Shown piece after piece: positions 1 to 8,454 of a DNA stretch of 25,116 nucleotides (the first letter of the stretch is position 1; each line of letters begins with the position of its first letter). The stretch is from positions 1 through 25,116 of the forward strand of contig NBIV01000937.1 in assembly GCA_003194525.1 (NCBI GenBank). The letters are read 5' to 3'. The notes under the pieces are model-generated. The model was not told where the DNA came from and ran no database searches. It was given only the letters and a program-made list of their open reading frames with translations. Source of the DNA: Gracilariopsis chorda. Its lineage: Eukaryota; Rhodophyta; Florideophyceae; Gracilariales; Gracilariaceae. The position numbers and the translations under genes are program-made.

Positions 1-1290
1 ATGCTGTGGCGTCACCGTCTCCGTGCTGCATGCCGTATTAATGGTGTGTGTGGAATGTCGCGAATCCCTCTGGGGTTCGATCTACCACAGATATTTCAAC
101 TCAAGACACAACTACCGCAGGTAGTGGCACTGAAATAGCAACTCCCCGTATTATTGCGAAACGAGAAAAGGCTTGTGGTATCATCATCTGTGCTCTTGGT
201 GATGCTCCATTACGCGTAGTCATGGACGTGGATGATGATCCTGCACGTATGTTGCAACTCTTGGATGGACGTTATGCCTCCAATAGGACTGTATCTAGGA
301 TTGCAGTGCAGGCACGATTGTTCCAAATGTCGTACAGCGGTGAGAACATGTCCAGCTATGTGGATCAATACACGGCATTGTTCGCTCAGTTAGACCGTAT
401 GGGCAAGGATGCTGCTATACCGGGTGTCTCACAAGGCACCTATGCTACTTGCTTCCATTGATCCGAACAGTTCGTTGGAGTCCACGGCTGCTGCACTCTG
501 TACCAAGGACATATCGGAACTGACTTGGGACTATGTGGCAACCACTTTGATGGATGAGTACAATGCTCGTCTGGTCAGTTCTTCTACTTCTGGACGCACG
601 CGAAGTCGAAAGAAGAACAGAAGCAAAGGTTCTGGTGGTTCACGTGTGTCCCAAAACTCCAGTCACACTCACATCAGGGATGGAAGTGACTCTGATGATC
701 GGCCAAGTACAACTGGTAGAGCATACGTGATGTCCACTAACCGGACTTATCACTGTGAATTCTGTGATCGTGATGGTCACACAAAGGACAGATGCCATGT
801 GAATCCCGATAACCCAGATAATCAATTACCCAAAAGCATCCTGGAAAAGCTTAACATCAAATCGAAGAGCAAATCTGGGGCGTCCAAGTCTTGCAATAAG
901 CCGGCTGGTAGTTCATCAAAGATTGAGTTTTTGTGGTATGGCACTGGAAAAGTCTTCCATCGTACCTCCGACAGTTGTGATATGAACAACTATGCCGATA
1001 GTGGTCCTACATCACACCTTTTCCATTTGGTGTCTGCGTTTATTCCCGATTCTTTGCACAACGTAAAACTCGAACCATCATGCTTGCCGACAATACTGAA
1101 GTATGTGCAACGCAGCGGGGTGACATATTATTGCCATTTGAGTACGCAAACCTACGATTGGACTGATGTTCCTGTTCGTTTCCAGAACTGGAATACAATT
1201 TGGTTGTCCATAGGATGCTTGGCGGACAAGGGCATTGAATCTTTCTTTTGCTCAAGTGAAGTTCGTCTCACTTGGGAAATGGGTTTGTAG
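1..1290 (+). pseudogene. Copia Gag (nucleocapsid) and protease, C1, frameshifted
   Basis: Gag is the particle protein that packages element RNA; the following aspartic protease cleaves the polyprotein. The reading frame passes from 1-47 to 48-420 to about 425-1290. The C2 copy, open over the same stretch, shows that C1 carries an extra GT in the GTGTGTG run near 46-49 and an extra base near 424. A CX2CX4HX4C zinc knuckle lies at 754-795 (TGT, TGT, CAC, TGC) after a serine/arginine-rich basic stretch. The protease active site reads ADSGPTSH, with the DSG triad at 997-1005 in place of the common DSGAS/DTGAS form. Gag start is outside the window. Confidence is high because C2 and C3 repeat the same protein. 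Confidence 0.88.
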
Positions 1291-1390
1291 TCGGCAGTGG
1301 CCATCGCGATCGACGCTCGGGGTTGTACACCTTACCCGATCCGATATTGCAAGGTACCAACCAACCCCATCCTCGTCACCAACTAGTGGA

Positions 1391-1606
1391 GATCATTGCA
1401 TGAAGACATCGGAGTTCAGTATTGCTAATCTATGGCATCGGCGACTTGTCCACATCAATGCGCGCGACCTCCAGTCAGTTTACAAAACATGCTGAAGGGG
1501 TGCCGAAGATGTCGGGAATGGAGGAGATATGCCGCCCGTGTATGCTTGGTAAGGCGCATAAACTTCCGTTCCCTGGCAAATACGACGATAATCAGCCGTA
1601 GGTGAG
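1391..1606 (+). pseudogene. GAG-pre-integrase / integrase zinc-binding domain, C1
   Basis: This short segment carries the HHCC-type zinc domain that precedes the Copia integrase core. LWHRRLVHINARDLQS is visible near 1430-1480 (conserved LWHxRLGH motif with G changed to V), followed after a stop and frame change by EICRPCMLGKAHKLPF near 1524-1571, whose two cysteines lie at 1530-1532 and 1539-1541. At least two frame changes lie between the protease ORF and the integrase ORF, so the segment is broken. In the live element it would be continuous with protease and integrase in one polyprotein. Confidence 0.75.
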
Positions 1607-3367
1607 GTGGTACACTCCGATATACTAGGAACCCTTGTACCTTCATTCCCACAAAGGTTTCAATATGCCTCTACCTTCCTTGACGAGCATTCAAGGTATG
1701 CACTCTTAGGCTTCATGACCCATAAAAGTGAAATTGCTGTTGTATTCGGTGCAGTTGAGCACAAGTTCCAGCAGCTTGGAGGAGTGGCCATTGCGAAAGT
1801 GCACTCGGATAATGCCCAGGAATATATTGCGTTGCAGCTGAACCCTGCCAACAATCTTCAAGACACTTTTCTCTCTCCTCCGTATACTCCGGAACACAAT
1901 GCAATAGCCGAGCGCATCAATCGCACTATGGAGGAAGCTGCTCGAGCTTTGCTCATACAGGCAAGTCTCCCAGAGTGCTTGTGGCCATACGCATTAAAGC
2001 ACGTCATACATGTTCCCAATAGGGTTTATCACTCAGCAACTGGAAGCAGCCCTTACCTTTTTATGACTGGTTCAAAACCATCCCTGAAGCATGTCAAAGT
2101 GCTTAGGTGTGCTGCGTTTGTGCTTAAAATGAAACCGGATACCAGGTTCGAGTCTCGTGCACTTGAGGGAGTGTATTTCCAGACTCTTGAGCATGTTGTG
2201 TATGATGTTTTAGTCAATGATAGTGATGAGATTCCACGCATTGTAAAGTCTCGGCATGTGACATTTGACGAGTCCAAGTTCCCTGGGGCACCATTTCTGG
2301 AACATTTTATGAGTGATGAAGGTGCATCAGATGATACTTATGAATGCACAGATCACTCTGAAATCGATACTGAGAGTGGTAGTATGGTTTCGGTGGACAC
2401 TCCATTCGACATTGAGAGTGATACGGAACATATTGAATCCACTCCTATACCAACGGCACAGAGCATTGAAAGCGGTACCGATCATCCAGATGATAGCGAG
2501 CATACTTCTGGTGACGATTCGGACCCAGACAATTGTGGTGAGTATGCCCCAAGTGCTAGTCAACATACTTCGGACACTGATGTCTTACCGGAATCTGAAC
2601 CAGAACCACGCTATCCTCGCCGTACACGACGTGCACCAGCTAAGTGGTGGTACATGGCCGGTAGTGCAACGTCACAAATGGATATTACTACCAGTGATGA
2701 ACCTACTCTGGGAGAAGCACTGTCTTCCACACCACTTGAGCAGAGCCTTTGGAAGAGTGCCATTGATGAAGAACTGACATCTCTGGAGGAGAAGAACACT
2801 TGGGAGGAGGATGAATCACCTGCCTCTCAGTCTCTTCCTACTCATGTCATTTTAAACGTAAAGTGCGATGCCAAAGGATCGGTTGATAGATTCAAGGCTA
2901 GGGTTGTGGCTGGTGGCAATCACCAGACATACGGGCAGAACTACATGGAGACATATGCGCCAGTAGTGCCATTTAGCCTGGTCCGCATGTTCCTGTACGT
3001 CGCACTTTGTCTTCAGATGTATGTGGCTCAAGTAGATGTTAAGACTGCATTTCTCAACGGTGAGCTTAAAGAAGACGTGTGGGTGATGTCGCCACGTGGT
3101 GTTCCCGGTCTGACCACAAAGTGCTATAAGTTAGTCAAGGCTATGTACGGTTTGAAACAGGCTCATCTAGCACGGCACACCAAGTTCAAAGCAGACATGA
3201 AGAGGTTGGGTTTTGAGGAACTACCCAGCGCACCGTGCGTATTCAAGCGAAAGGTTGGAGGTGGCATGTATGCCTACATACTCGTTTATGTGGACGACAT
3301 TCTGGTGTTCACGCCAACGATGGAGCAACGGACTACGGTGTTGGAGGAGCTCAAAAACACTCTATGA
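1592..3367 (+). pseudogene. Copia integrase core and reverse transcriptase, C1
   Basis: This is the longest open stretch of C1 (open from 1592; no genuine start codon because it is an internal part of a polyprotein). The integrase catalytic triad is recognisable: D in VHSDILG, D in KVHSDNAQEY, and E in PEHNAIAERINRTM. An acidic Ser/Asp/Glu-rich linker follows (about 2300-2620). The reverse transcriptase then shows RFKARVVAGG, QVDVKTAFLNGELKEDVW, KAMYGLKQA and the YVDD active site at 3287-3298. All catalytic residues I can check are present, so this part decayed little. The frame ends at TGA 3365-3367 through a frameshift rather than at a domain boundary; the next segment continues in another frame. 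Confidence 0.92.
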
Positions 3368-4274
3368 CCTCAGAATTGAGAACCGAATCACTCTGTACCT
3401 TGGCGTGGAGCTGTCATGGAAGATAGGTACAGCCGGACAACTCCTTGGTGTCAAGCTGGGACAGTCGCTGTATATTGAAAGTATACTTCGACGATTTGGT
3501 CTCCAGAACGCTAAGCCAGTACCTAGCCCTATGGTGGAGTGCTTCTTCACATCTCTAGCAATGGAGGAGGACAAATCACCAATGGATGTGCAGTTGTACC
3601 AGCAGATGATCGGTTCTCTGCTGTACCTGGCACTACGTACTAGGTTGGATATACTTGCACCAGTTCTCATCCTGGCTCGTTTTTAGAGTGCTCCTACCGC
3701 TTGGTGTCACAAAGCTGTGAAGCGTGTGCTCAGGTACCTGTGTGGAACGCGACAGCATGGGCTATGCTACAGGCCTGGATCGCTAGATCTGCATGGTTCT
3801 GTGGACTCTGACTACGCTGGAGATACTACGAGTCGGAAGTCGATGTCCGGGTATATCGTTAAACTTGGGTCAGCAACCTGCTGGTATGGTGGTAGAAAAC
3901 AAGCGTCCGTTGCGCTATCAACTGGTGAGGCGGAGTACTATGCTCTGACTTTGGCTGCACAGGAAGTGGTATGGGTTGCTCGTGTGCTACGGGAATGCAG
4001 CTTCGACATTAAACCTTTGGTTCCTCTACACTCTGACAACCAGTGCACATTGGAGTGGGCTGGTGGTGAAAGGTGTCCTTCTAGTCGTGCTAAGCACATT
4101 GATGTAAAGGTTCACTTCATCCGAGATCTAATAAGAGACAATTTGATTAGTGTTCAGTACGTCCCAAGTGAGCTGAATGATGGCGATTTACTCACTAAGC
4201 CATTGGGACGTATGAGTGTTAATGCAATTCTCAAACGGCTTGGTCTTGGACAGGAACTCGAGGAGGAGTGTTGA
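3362..4274 (+). pseudogene. Reverse transcriptase C-terminus and RNase H, C1
   Basis: This continues pol after the frameshift near 3360: YLGVELSWKI, QQMIGSLLYLALRTRLDI and LARF, then an in-frame TAG at 3684-3686, then KRVLRYLCGTRQHG and the RNase H domain. RNase H features include DSDYAGDTTSRKSMSGY, STGEAEYYAL, the SDNQCTLEW segment and the C-terminal AKHIDVKVHFIRD and LLTKPLG motifs typical of Copia pol. The domain removes the RNA template during reverse transcription. The terminal TGA (4272-4274) lies inside the LTR: the last two codons, TGT TGA, are the first six bases of the LTR. Confidence 0.9.
4256..4268 (+). other. Polypurine tract of C1
   Basis: A purine-rich run ending in AGGAGGAG directly precedes the TGTTG LTR start. 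In LTR retrotransposons this tract resists RNase H and primes plus-strand DNA; its position next to the LTR boundary supports the call. It also encodes the last residues of pol (Leu-Glu-Glu-Glu). Confidence 0.75.
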
Positions 4275-4992
4275 AGTGTTGAACTCTACAAGTGGTCGAG
4301 TGCCTGGCCAACCCCCACAGAAGGTTTCAGCTTGGTCCAAAACCAAACCGTCAGGGGACGATGGGCACTTTTGGAGCCCCTCGCTCCAAAAGCACATATG
4401 CGCCTCTGCTCAAACCCAACTTCAAATGGCAATGTGATTGGCTACTGCAAAATGCTATATGCATTGTATAACGTACAAGTGTTATGGAGCGTATGGTACT
4501 GGATTGCGGATATGCACAAGTGGAGCAATGTGGTTGGTCCAAGTGTGCGCGCAGTAGACGGTTGTGCTGCAATGCCGAAGATGCGAATGGGAGCTGTATT
4601 GGGTGATTTGGGACAATGTGCGTTTGTGGGCTGCGCTGAGGGGTTGGAGTGCCAGGATGGAAATTAATTGTTGATTTTTTAGAGCTGCTTCTAGATCAAT
4701 GGACTGGCAATCGATTTGCTGCATTGATTTATTTCGTTATTTGAACTTGTGACCCTCTACATTGTGCGCACTTTTCGTGTACACCTGCACACACGAATAC
4801 CGTGTAGTGTAAAGGTGTAACCACCGCCGTCGCCTGCTGCGACGACAGTGAAGTGTGTGCGGTAGGGTAGAGGCCTGCTGTCGAGTAAACTGGTCGACCA
4901 AGGCGGATTACCTTCCTTGTTGTATTTTCTTGTTTCTTCTTCCTCCCTTTCTTTCTTCCCTTTTGTTTTCATAACCCGCGTGGGTTGCGACA
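4269..4992 (+). repeat. Long terminal repeat shared by C1 and C2
   Basis: The LTR starts TGTTGAAG and ends TTGCGACA, with short imperfect inverted ends (TGTTG / CGACA). It is bounded by a polypurine tract on the left and a tRNA primer-binding site on the right, which fixes both ends. Inside are a perfect 10-bp hairpin (4368-4392), a CCAAT-type ATTGGCTACTGC block near 4437, and a pyrimidine-rich stretch near 4917-4970. Diverged relatives occur on the minus strand at 13872-14315 (C3) and 6595-7402 (D). It would carry promoter and polyadenylation signals of the element, but I cannot place a TATA box confidently. Confidence 0.9.
4368..4392 (+). other. Perfect 10-bp hairpin inside LTR
   Basis: CTTTTGGAGC (4368-4377), a 5-nt loop, and GCTCCAAAAG (4383-4392) form a perfect inverted repeat. 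The same arms occur in the C3 LTR at 14200-14209 and 14215-14224, although surrounding LTR sequence has diverged. It sits upstream of the ATTGG block. Its role is unknown; it could act as DNA or RNA structure. Confidence 0.8.
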
Positions 4993-5006
4993 GGTTATGG
5001 GCCCAG
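4993..5006 (+). other. Primer-binding site, initiator tRNA-Met half-molecule type
   Basis: GGTTATGGGCCCAG directly follows the LTR CA end. It is complementary to the anticodon stem-loop side of eukaryotic initiator tRNA-Met (CTGGGCCCATAACC), not to a tRNA 3' end. Drosophila copia and some relatives are known to prime from such a tRNA half. Position and exact match make this strong evidence for the LTR boundary and for C2 being a real 5' end. Confidence 0.88.
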
Positions 5007-5036
5007 AGCGTCGACGTTTTGCAGACGTCGCGCTCT
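5005..5036 (+). other. 12-bp hairpin next to the primer-binding site
   Basis: AGAGCG (5005-5010) and CGACGT (5012-5017) pair with ACGTCG (5025-5030) and CGCTCT (5031-5036), with one bulged T at 5011 and a 7-nt loop. The stem starts at the last two bases of the primer-binding site. In related elements such structures near the primer site affect tRNA annealing or RNA dimerisation; here the function is inference. Confidence 0.75.
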
Positions 5037-5504
5037 ACTAATATCTCTTTGGCTTATCGCGTCAGCTACTAGCCTCCCTTGGACGTCTCGTACAGATTTT
5101 AAAGCCCCTCGCTTTGAAGTGCGCAGAGCAGGATTAGTCGCAGAAACTGCATCTCACCCGGAGAGAGTTACCAGAGACCGGAGGATTCGGACCTCTAGGT
5201 TAGCGGGGATAGTATCTCCTGCCAGTACGCCAGTATACTCTGGGCGTTGATTACCCGAACCCCGCCTGTGATCGCGTACGAGACAGGTCTCGACAAGCGT
5301 AGTAGACTTGTTTAAACGGGCTCCGCTGACGTTTTCGCTGTTGAGTGTTTGAGATTCTTCTCCGCTCCAGTGTTTCTGGGTCTTTGTGTAACAGAAGCCT
5401 CGAAAACCCTCCTTCGGCTTCACTACATTGTGTGTATATCACTATATTTGGCATCTACATAGTTGCTTTTGTTGCTTTTCTTTGGTTCTAGTCCCGTAGG
5501 AACC

Positions 5505-6588
5505 ATTTCGGACTCCAAAGTTGAAACGGAATCCTCCTATGGAATGAAAATTCCTCGTTTCCATGGTAAGCGTGGGGATGATTATATGCTGCGGCGTCAC
5601 CTTCTTCGTGCTGCATGCCGTACTAATGGTGTGTGGAATATCGCGAATCTCCCTGGGGTTCAATCTACCACAGAAAGATCAACTAAAGACACAACTACCG
5701 TAGGTAGTGGCACTGAAATAGCAACTCCCCGTATCATTGCGAAACGAGAAAAGGCTTGTGGTATCATCATCTGTGCTCTTGGTGATGCTCCACTACGCGT
5801 AGTCATGGACGTGGATGATGATCCTGCACGTATGTTGCAACTTTTGGATGGACGTTATGCCTCCAATAGGACTGTATCTAGAAGTGCAGTGCTGACAAGA
5901 TTGTTCCAATTGTTGTACAGCGGTGAGAACATGTCCAGCTATGTGGATCAATACACGGCATTGTTCGCTCAGTTAGACCGTATAGGCAAGGATTCTGCTA
6001 TACCGGAGTCTCACAAGGCACCTATGCTAATTGCTTCCATTGATCTGAACAGTTCGTTGGAGTCCACGGCTGCTGCACTACGTACCAAGGACATATCGGA
6101 ACTCACTTGGGACTATGTGGCAACCACTTTGATGGATGAGTACAATGCTCGTCTGGTCAGTTCTTCTAGTTCTGGACGTACGCGAAGTCGAAAGAGGAAC
6201 AGAAGCAAAGGTTTTGGTGGTTCACGTGTGTCCTAAAACTCTAGTCACACTCAAATCAGGGACGGAATTGACTCTGATGATCGGCCAAGTACAGCTGGTA
6301 GAGCATACGTGATGTCCACTAACCGGACTTATCACTGTGAATTATGTGATTGAGATGGTCACAAAAAGGACAGATGCCATGTGAATCCCGATAACACACA
6401 TAATCACTTACCCAAGAGCAACCTGGACAAGCTTAACATCAAATCGAAGAGCAAATCTGCGGCGTCCAAGTCTTGCAATAAGCCGGCTGGTAGTTCATCA
6501 AAGATTGAGGTATGTGGTATGGCACTAGAAAAGTCTTCCATCGTACCTCCCGACAGTTGCAATGTGGACACCTATGCCGATAGTGGTG
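5505..6588 (+). pseudogene. Copia Gag and start of protease, C2
   Basis: The frame is open from 5463 to a TAA at 6234-6236. Alignment with C3, whose gag starts at an ATG followed by SDSDVETE, suggests the original start was at 5505-5507, now ATT; the first in-frame ATG is 5544-5546 (MKIPRFHGKR). Compared with C1, two nonsense changes are visible: CAA-to-TAA context at 6234-6236 and CGT-to-TGA at 6351-6353 inside the zinc knuckle (6336-6377). The protease DSG is present at about 6580-6587, after which the element is cut. Gag would form the particle and bind RNA. Confidence 0.87.
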
Positions 6589-6594
6589 CTTTTT

Positions 6595-7402
6595 TATATG
6601 AAATGACGTTGGGCTTCGACGGAAAAGAAAGGGAAAGAAACAAAGAAAATAAAGAGTGAAGGTTGCCAGGCTTGGGGGCGAGTTTACTTGGTACTGTGAC
6701 TTTCAAGTCTTATATGCCACCTCTAGTTCGCACTACCACTACAAGAAAAACCGTACACCACTAAGTGGGGACACCCAATACTACTAATAACAATCAAACA
6801 TAACACAATAAGGGTTGCACCCACTGATTACAGCTTAGTACAACCATGCATAACAACATTACTACACATAAAAACTACGTACACCAAGTGAACCAAGCAG
6901 ACAACAATGCGCAAGAAGTGAACCAGACATAGCAACAATGTGCCAGCATTTGACAGCACTGTGTAAACAATTACTTGCATCATCATGACTATGACAAAGC
7001 ACAAATTCACATGCCACCGCATCCATGTACATACCCTAGGTGTATTGCGTGCATGGCACGTGCTTACTTGCACAACTGCAGATATGCAACACCTGCATGT
7101 ACCTTTAAACCAGATGTAGCCACACATATTCCTAAGAACCAAGCCCACTCACCTTATGCCAAGCGGCCGGTTCCGTGCCCGTGACCCATACGATGCACAA
7201 CACTTGTAACCAATGCATTGCATATTAGTATATGCAGTAGCCAATCATATGCCCATTTCACGTTGGGTTTGAGAGCACACGCATATGCGCTTTTGCAATG
7301 CAGCTCTCAATAACAGCCCTCCGTTATATCAAACTTGTTTCCAAGTGCTCCACCATGATGTCCCAGGACTACCAGGCACTCGAACATGTGCTAACATCAA
7401 CA
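6595..7402 (-). repeat. LTR of element D (downstream copy)
   Basis: It begins TGTTGATG at 7402 (minus strand), continues TCGAGTGCCTGG as in the C1 LTR, and shares the AAACCCAACNTNAAATGG, TGATTGGCTACTGC and ACAAGTGTTNTG blocks with it. The section from about 7180 to 6830 has no counterpart I recognise. The last ~230 bases match the 7618-7842 segment. Small ORFs inside (for example 6828-7148 minus, hydrophobic) are not supported as genes. Confidence 0.65.
6709..6718 (-). promoter_or_regulatory. TATA-like box in LTR of D
   Basis: GGCATATAAG on the minus strand, at the same relative position as the TATATAAG in the paired LTR segment (7725-7734). Conservation between the two diverged LTR parts supports a core promoter. 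Confidence 0.5.
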
Positions 7403-7615
7403 GCTTCAACCATAGTCCGATTGATGCGCTCTGCAATAGAATTATGTTCTGGGGTATACGGTGGAGAAAAAAATACCTCCTGGAGACCATTCTTGGGATT
7501 CTTTTGCAAAGCAATGTACTCTTCTGCGTTGTCAGAGTGCAGTTTTCGAATAAGCACATGCTCTCCTCCAAACCGTTTGAGCTTTTGCCTCACAACTGAT
7601 AATGATGATTGAAGG
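7403..7615 (-). pseudogene. Copia integrase core fragment (D)
   Basis: The minus-strand frame encodes KLHSDNAEEYIALQKNP, FSPPYTPEHNSIAERINRT and MVEA, matching the C1 integrase around its second catalytic Asp (HSDN) and catalytic Glu (IAER). It covers only about 70 residues, without the first Asp or the C-terminal region. It joins the LTR start (TGTTG) directly after the MVEA codons, at a TG shared by both sequences. The ORF extends into flanking LTR sequence on both sides, which is not integrase. Confidence 0.82.
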
Positions 7616-7617
7616 TG

Positions 7618-7842
7618 ATAGATGAAGTTGGGCTTTGACTGAAATGAGAAAGAATAACAGAAGTAAAAACAAGAGTGAAGGCTATCAGCCTTGGGGTGGT
7701 TTAATTGGAGATGCAACATCTGCAACTTATATAGCACCACTAGAGTGAACTACAGTTACAGGGAAAACCCTAACCATTAAGTGCGGACAGCCAGTACTAC
7801 CAATCATATTCAAACATCTAACCTACTTAAGGATTGCTCTGA
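7618..7842 (-). repeat. Partial LTR of element D (upstream copy)
   Basis: This matches the 3' ~230 bases of the downstream LTR: GTCCGCACTTAATGG versus GTCCCCACTTAGTGG, a TATA box, a CTTGG/GCCTT motif and the terminal AAGCCCAACTTCAT. The U3 start is missing; homology begins near 7842, where the unidentified ORF to the right is cut. Confidence 0.65.
7725..7734 (-). promoter_or_regulatory. TATA box in partial LTR of D
   Basis: CTATATAAGT on the minus strand, a close match to a TATA consensus, aligned with the TATA-like box of the paired LTR. Confidence 0.55.
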
Positions 7843-8310
7843 CAACGAGCAAGTTGACCCCTTAGAATAAATCAATAAGAGCACATTTATTTCCCTCCAA
7901 ATGACTAGCCAATGGTAATCAAAGTATTTGTCGTACTGGAGCGAATCAGTCGACCACGTGTATGATCTGTCACGCTCGACAGCCTCAACTTCTATCATCC
8001 CCGTTGAACCCGTCTCACACGTGGATATCTCTGACGGCCAGCGAACAGGCAAATCCTTTCTGCGTCCAATCACGCGGTAGTCTTCCAATTCTGTGTACAC
8101 GGTGTCCATTTTTGGGCCAATGGAGCTCAAAATCTCTTCCAAAAAAACCCAATTGACATTGCCATGGTGCATATCAGTGTGCTTCAATGCAGCCTGTATG
8201 ATGCACATTTTTTCCAATAATGTTCCCAAGCGCGGTAGAATAGCATCCTTGCGGTCACGCAAACGGCATATTTGTAGGTAGCGAACCTCTGTTTGGGACA
8301 TATCGGCCAT
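7843..8310 (-). CDS. Unidentified protein, 3' end cut by element D
   Basis: A minus-strand ORF starts MADMSQTEVRYLQICRLRDR at 8310 in a strong eukaryotic start context (CACCATGGC). About 155 residues can be its own; the remaining codons to 7810 run into LTR-related sequence. The N-terminal half looks helical (LPRLGTLLEKMCIIQAALKH), the second half has mixed charged segments and an aromatic patch (YDKYFDYHW). I recognise no family. It may be a host gene interrupted by the mini-element, or part of another mobile element. The TACGTA repeat region lies upstream and could hold its promoter. No continuation is found beyond the insertion. Confidence 0.45.
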
Positions 8311-8454
8311 GGTGTTAGAGAATAGTTGAAAAGAAGAAGTAGAGTAAACTAATTCAGGTAGCTGCTTGGAAAAAAGTTTTCTGCAACTTTAGGGTATGCT
8401 CTAGCTTAAGTACACAATCTTCAGCACATTAGACAATAGGTAAAATAGAAACGT

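Larger units (their letters stand above)
1..4992 (+). mobile_element. Ty1/copia LTR retrotransposon, copy 1 (C1), 5' end outside window
   Basis: The domain order is gag, protease, integrase, reverse transcriptase, RNase H, LTR. Integrase before reverse transcriptase defines the Ty1/copia (Pseudoviridae-type) order. The window opens inside gag, so the 5' LTR and leader are missing. The coding part reads in several frames: an extra dinucleotide near 46-49, one extra base near 424, further shifts between 1290 and 1600 and near 3360, and an in-frame TAG at 3684-3686. It ends with a purine tract and a 724-bp LTR that is also the 5' LTR of the next element. It encodes the machinery for RNA-mediated transposition through cytoplasmic particles but is not functional as it stands. 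Confidence 0.93.
4993..5504 (+). other. Untranslated leader of C2
   Basis: About 510 bases lie between the primer-binding site and the presumed gag start. A long hairpin lies at 5005-5036. The 3' part (for example GCTGTTGAGTGTTTGAGATT near 5338-5357) recurs in the minus-strand C3 element near 15680-15700, so this leader is a family feature rather than a chance spacer. I see no supported gene in it. Confidence 0.75.
4269..6588 (+). mobile_element. Ty1/copia element, copy 2 (C2), truncated
   Basis: C2 has LTR, primer-binding site, leader, gag and the start of protease in the correct order, and its gag is almost identical to C1. Homology to C1 stops abruptly at about 6588, just after the protease DSG codons, where the minus-strand element D begins. 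No 3' half of C2 is found elsewhere in the window. C1 and C2 together form a tandem that shares a single LTR. Confidence 0.88.
6589..7842 (-). mobile_element. Minus-strand Copia-related mini-element (D)
   Basis: Reading the minus strand: a partial LTR (7842-7618), a 215-bp integrase fragment (7615-7403), then a long LTR (7402 to about 6595). The 3' parts of the two LTRs are clearly related but quite diverged (both have a TATA-like box and the ...AAGCCCAAC...TCAT end). The LTR start TGTTGATG and the block around 7180-7300 resemble the C1/C2 LTR. Apart from the integrase fragment, no gag or other pol sequence lies inside, so this is a deletion derivative or a composite of two insertions. Confidence 0.68.

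Noticed and set aside
3362..3670. Minus-strand ORF of 102 residues
   Set aside because: It is antisense to clear reverse transcriptase/RNase H coding sequence of C1.
6828..7148. Hydrophobic minus-strand ORF, membrane-protein-like
   Set aside because: It lies wholly inside the LTR of element D, is rich in repeated GTT/TTG-type words, and has no motif; composition explains it.
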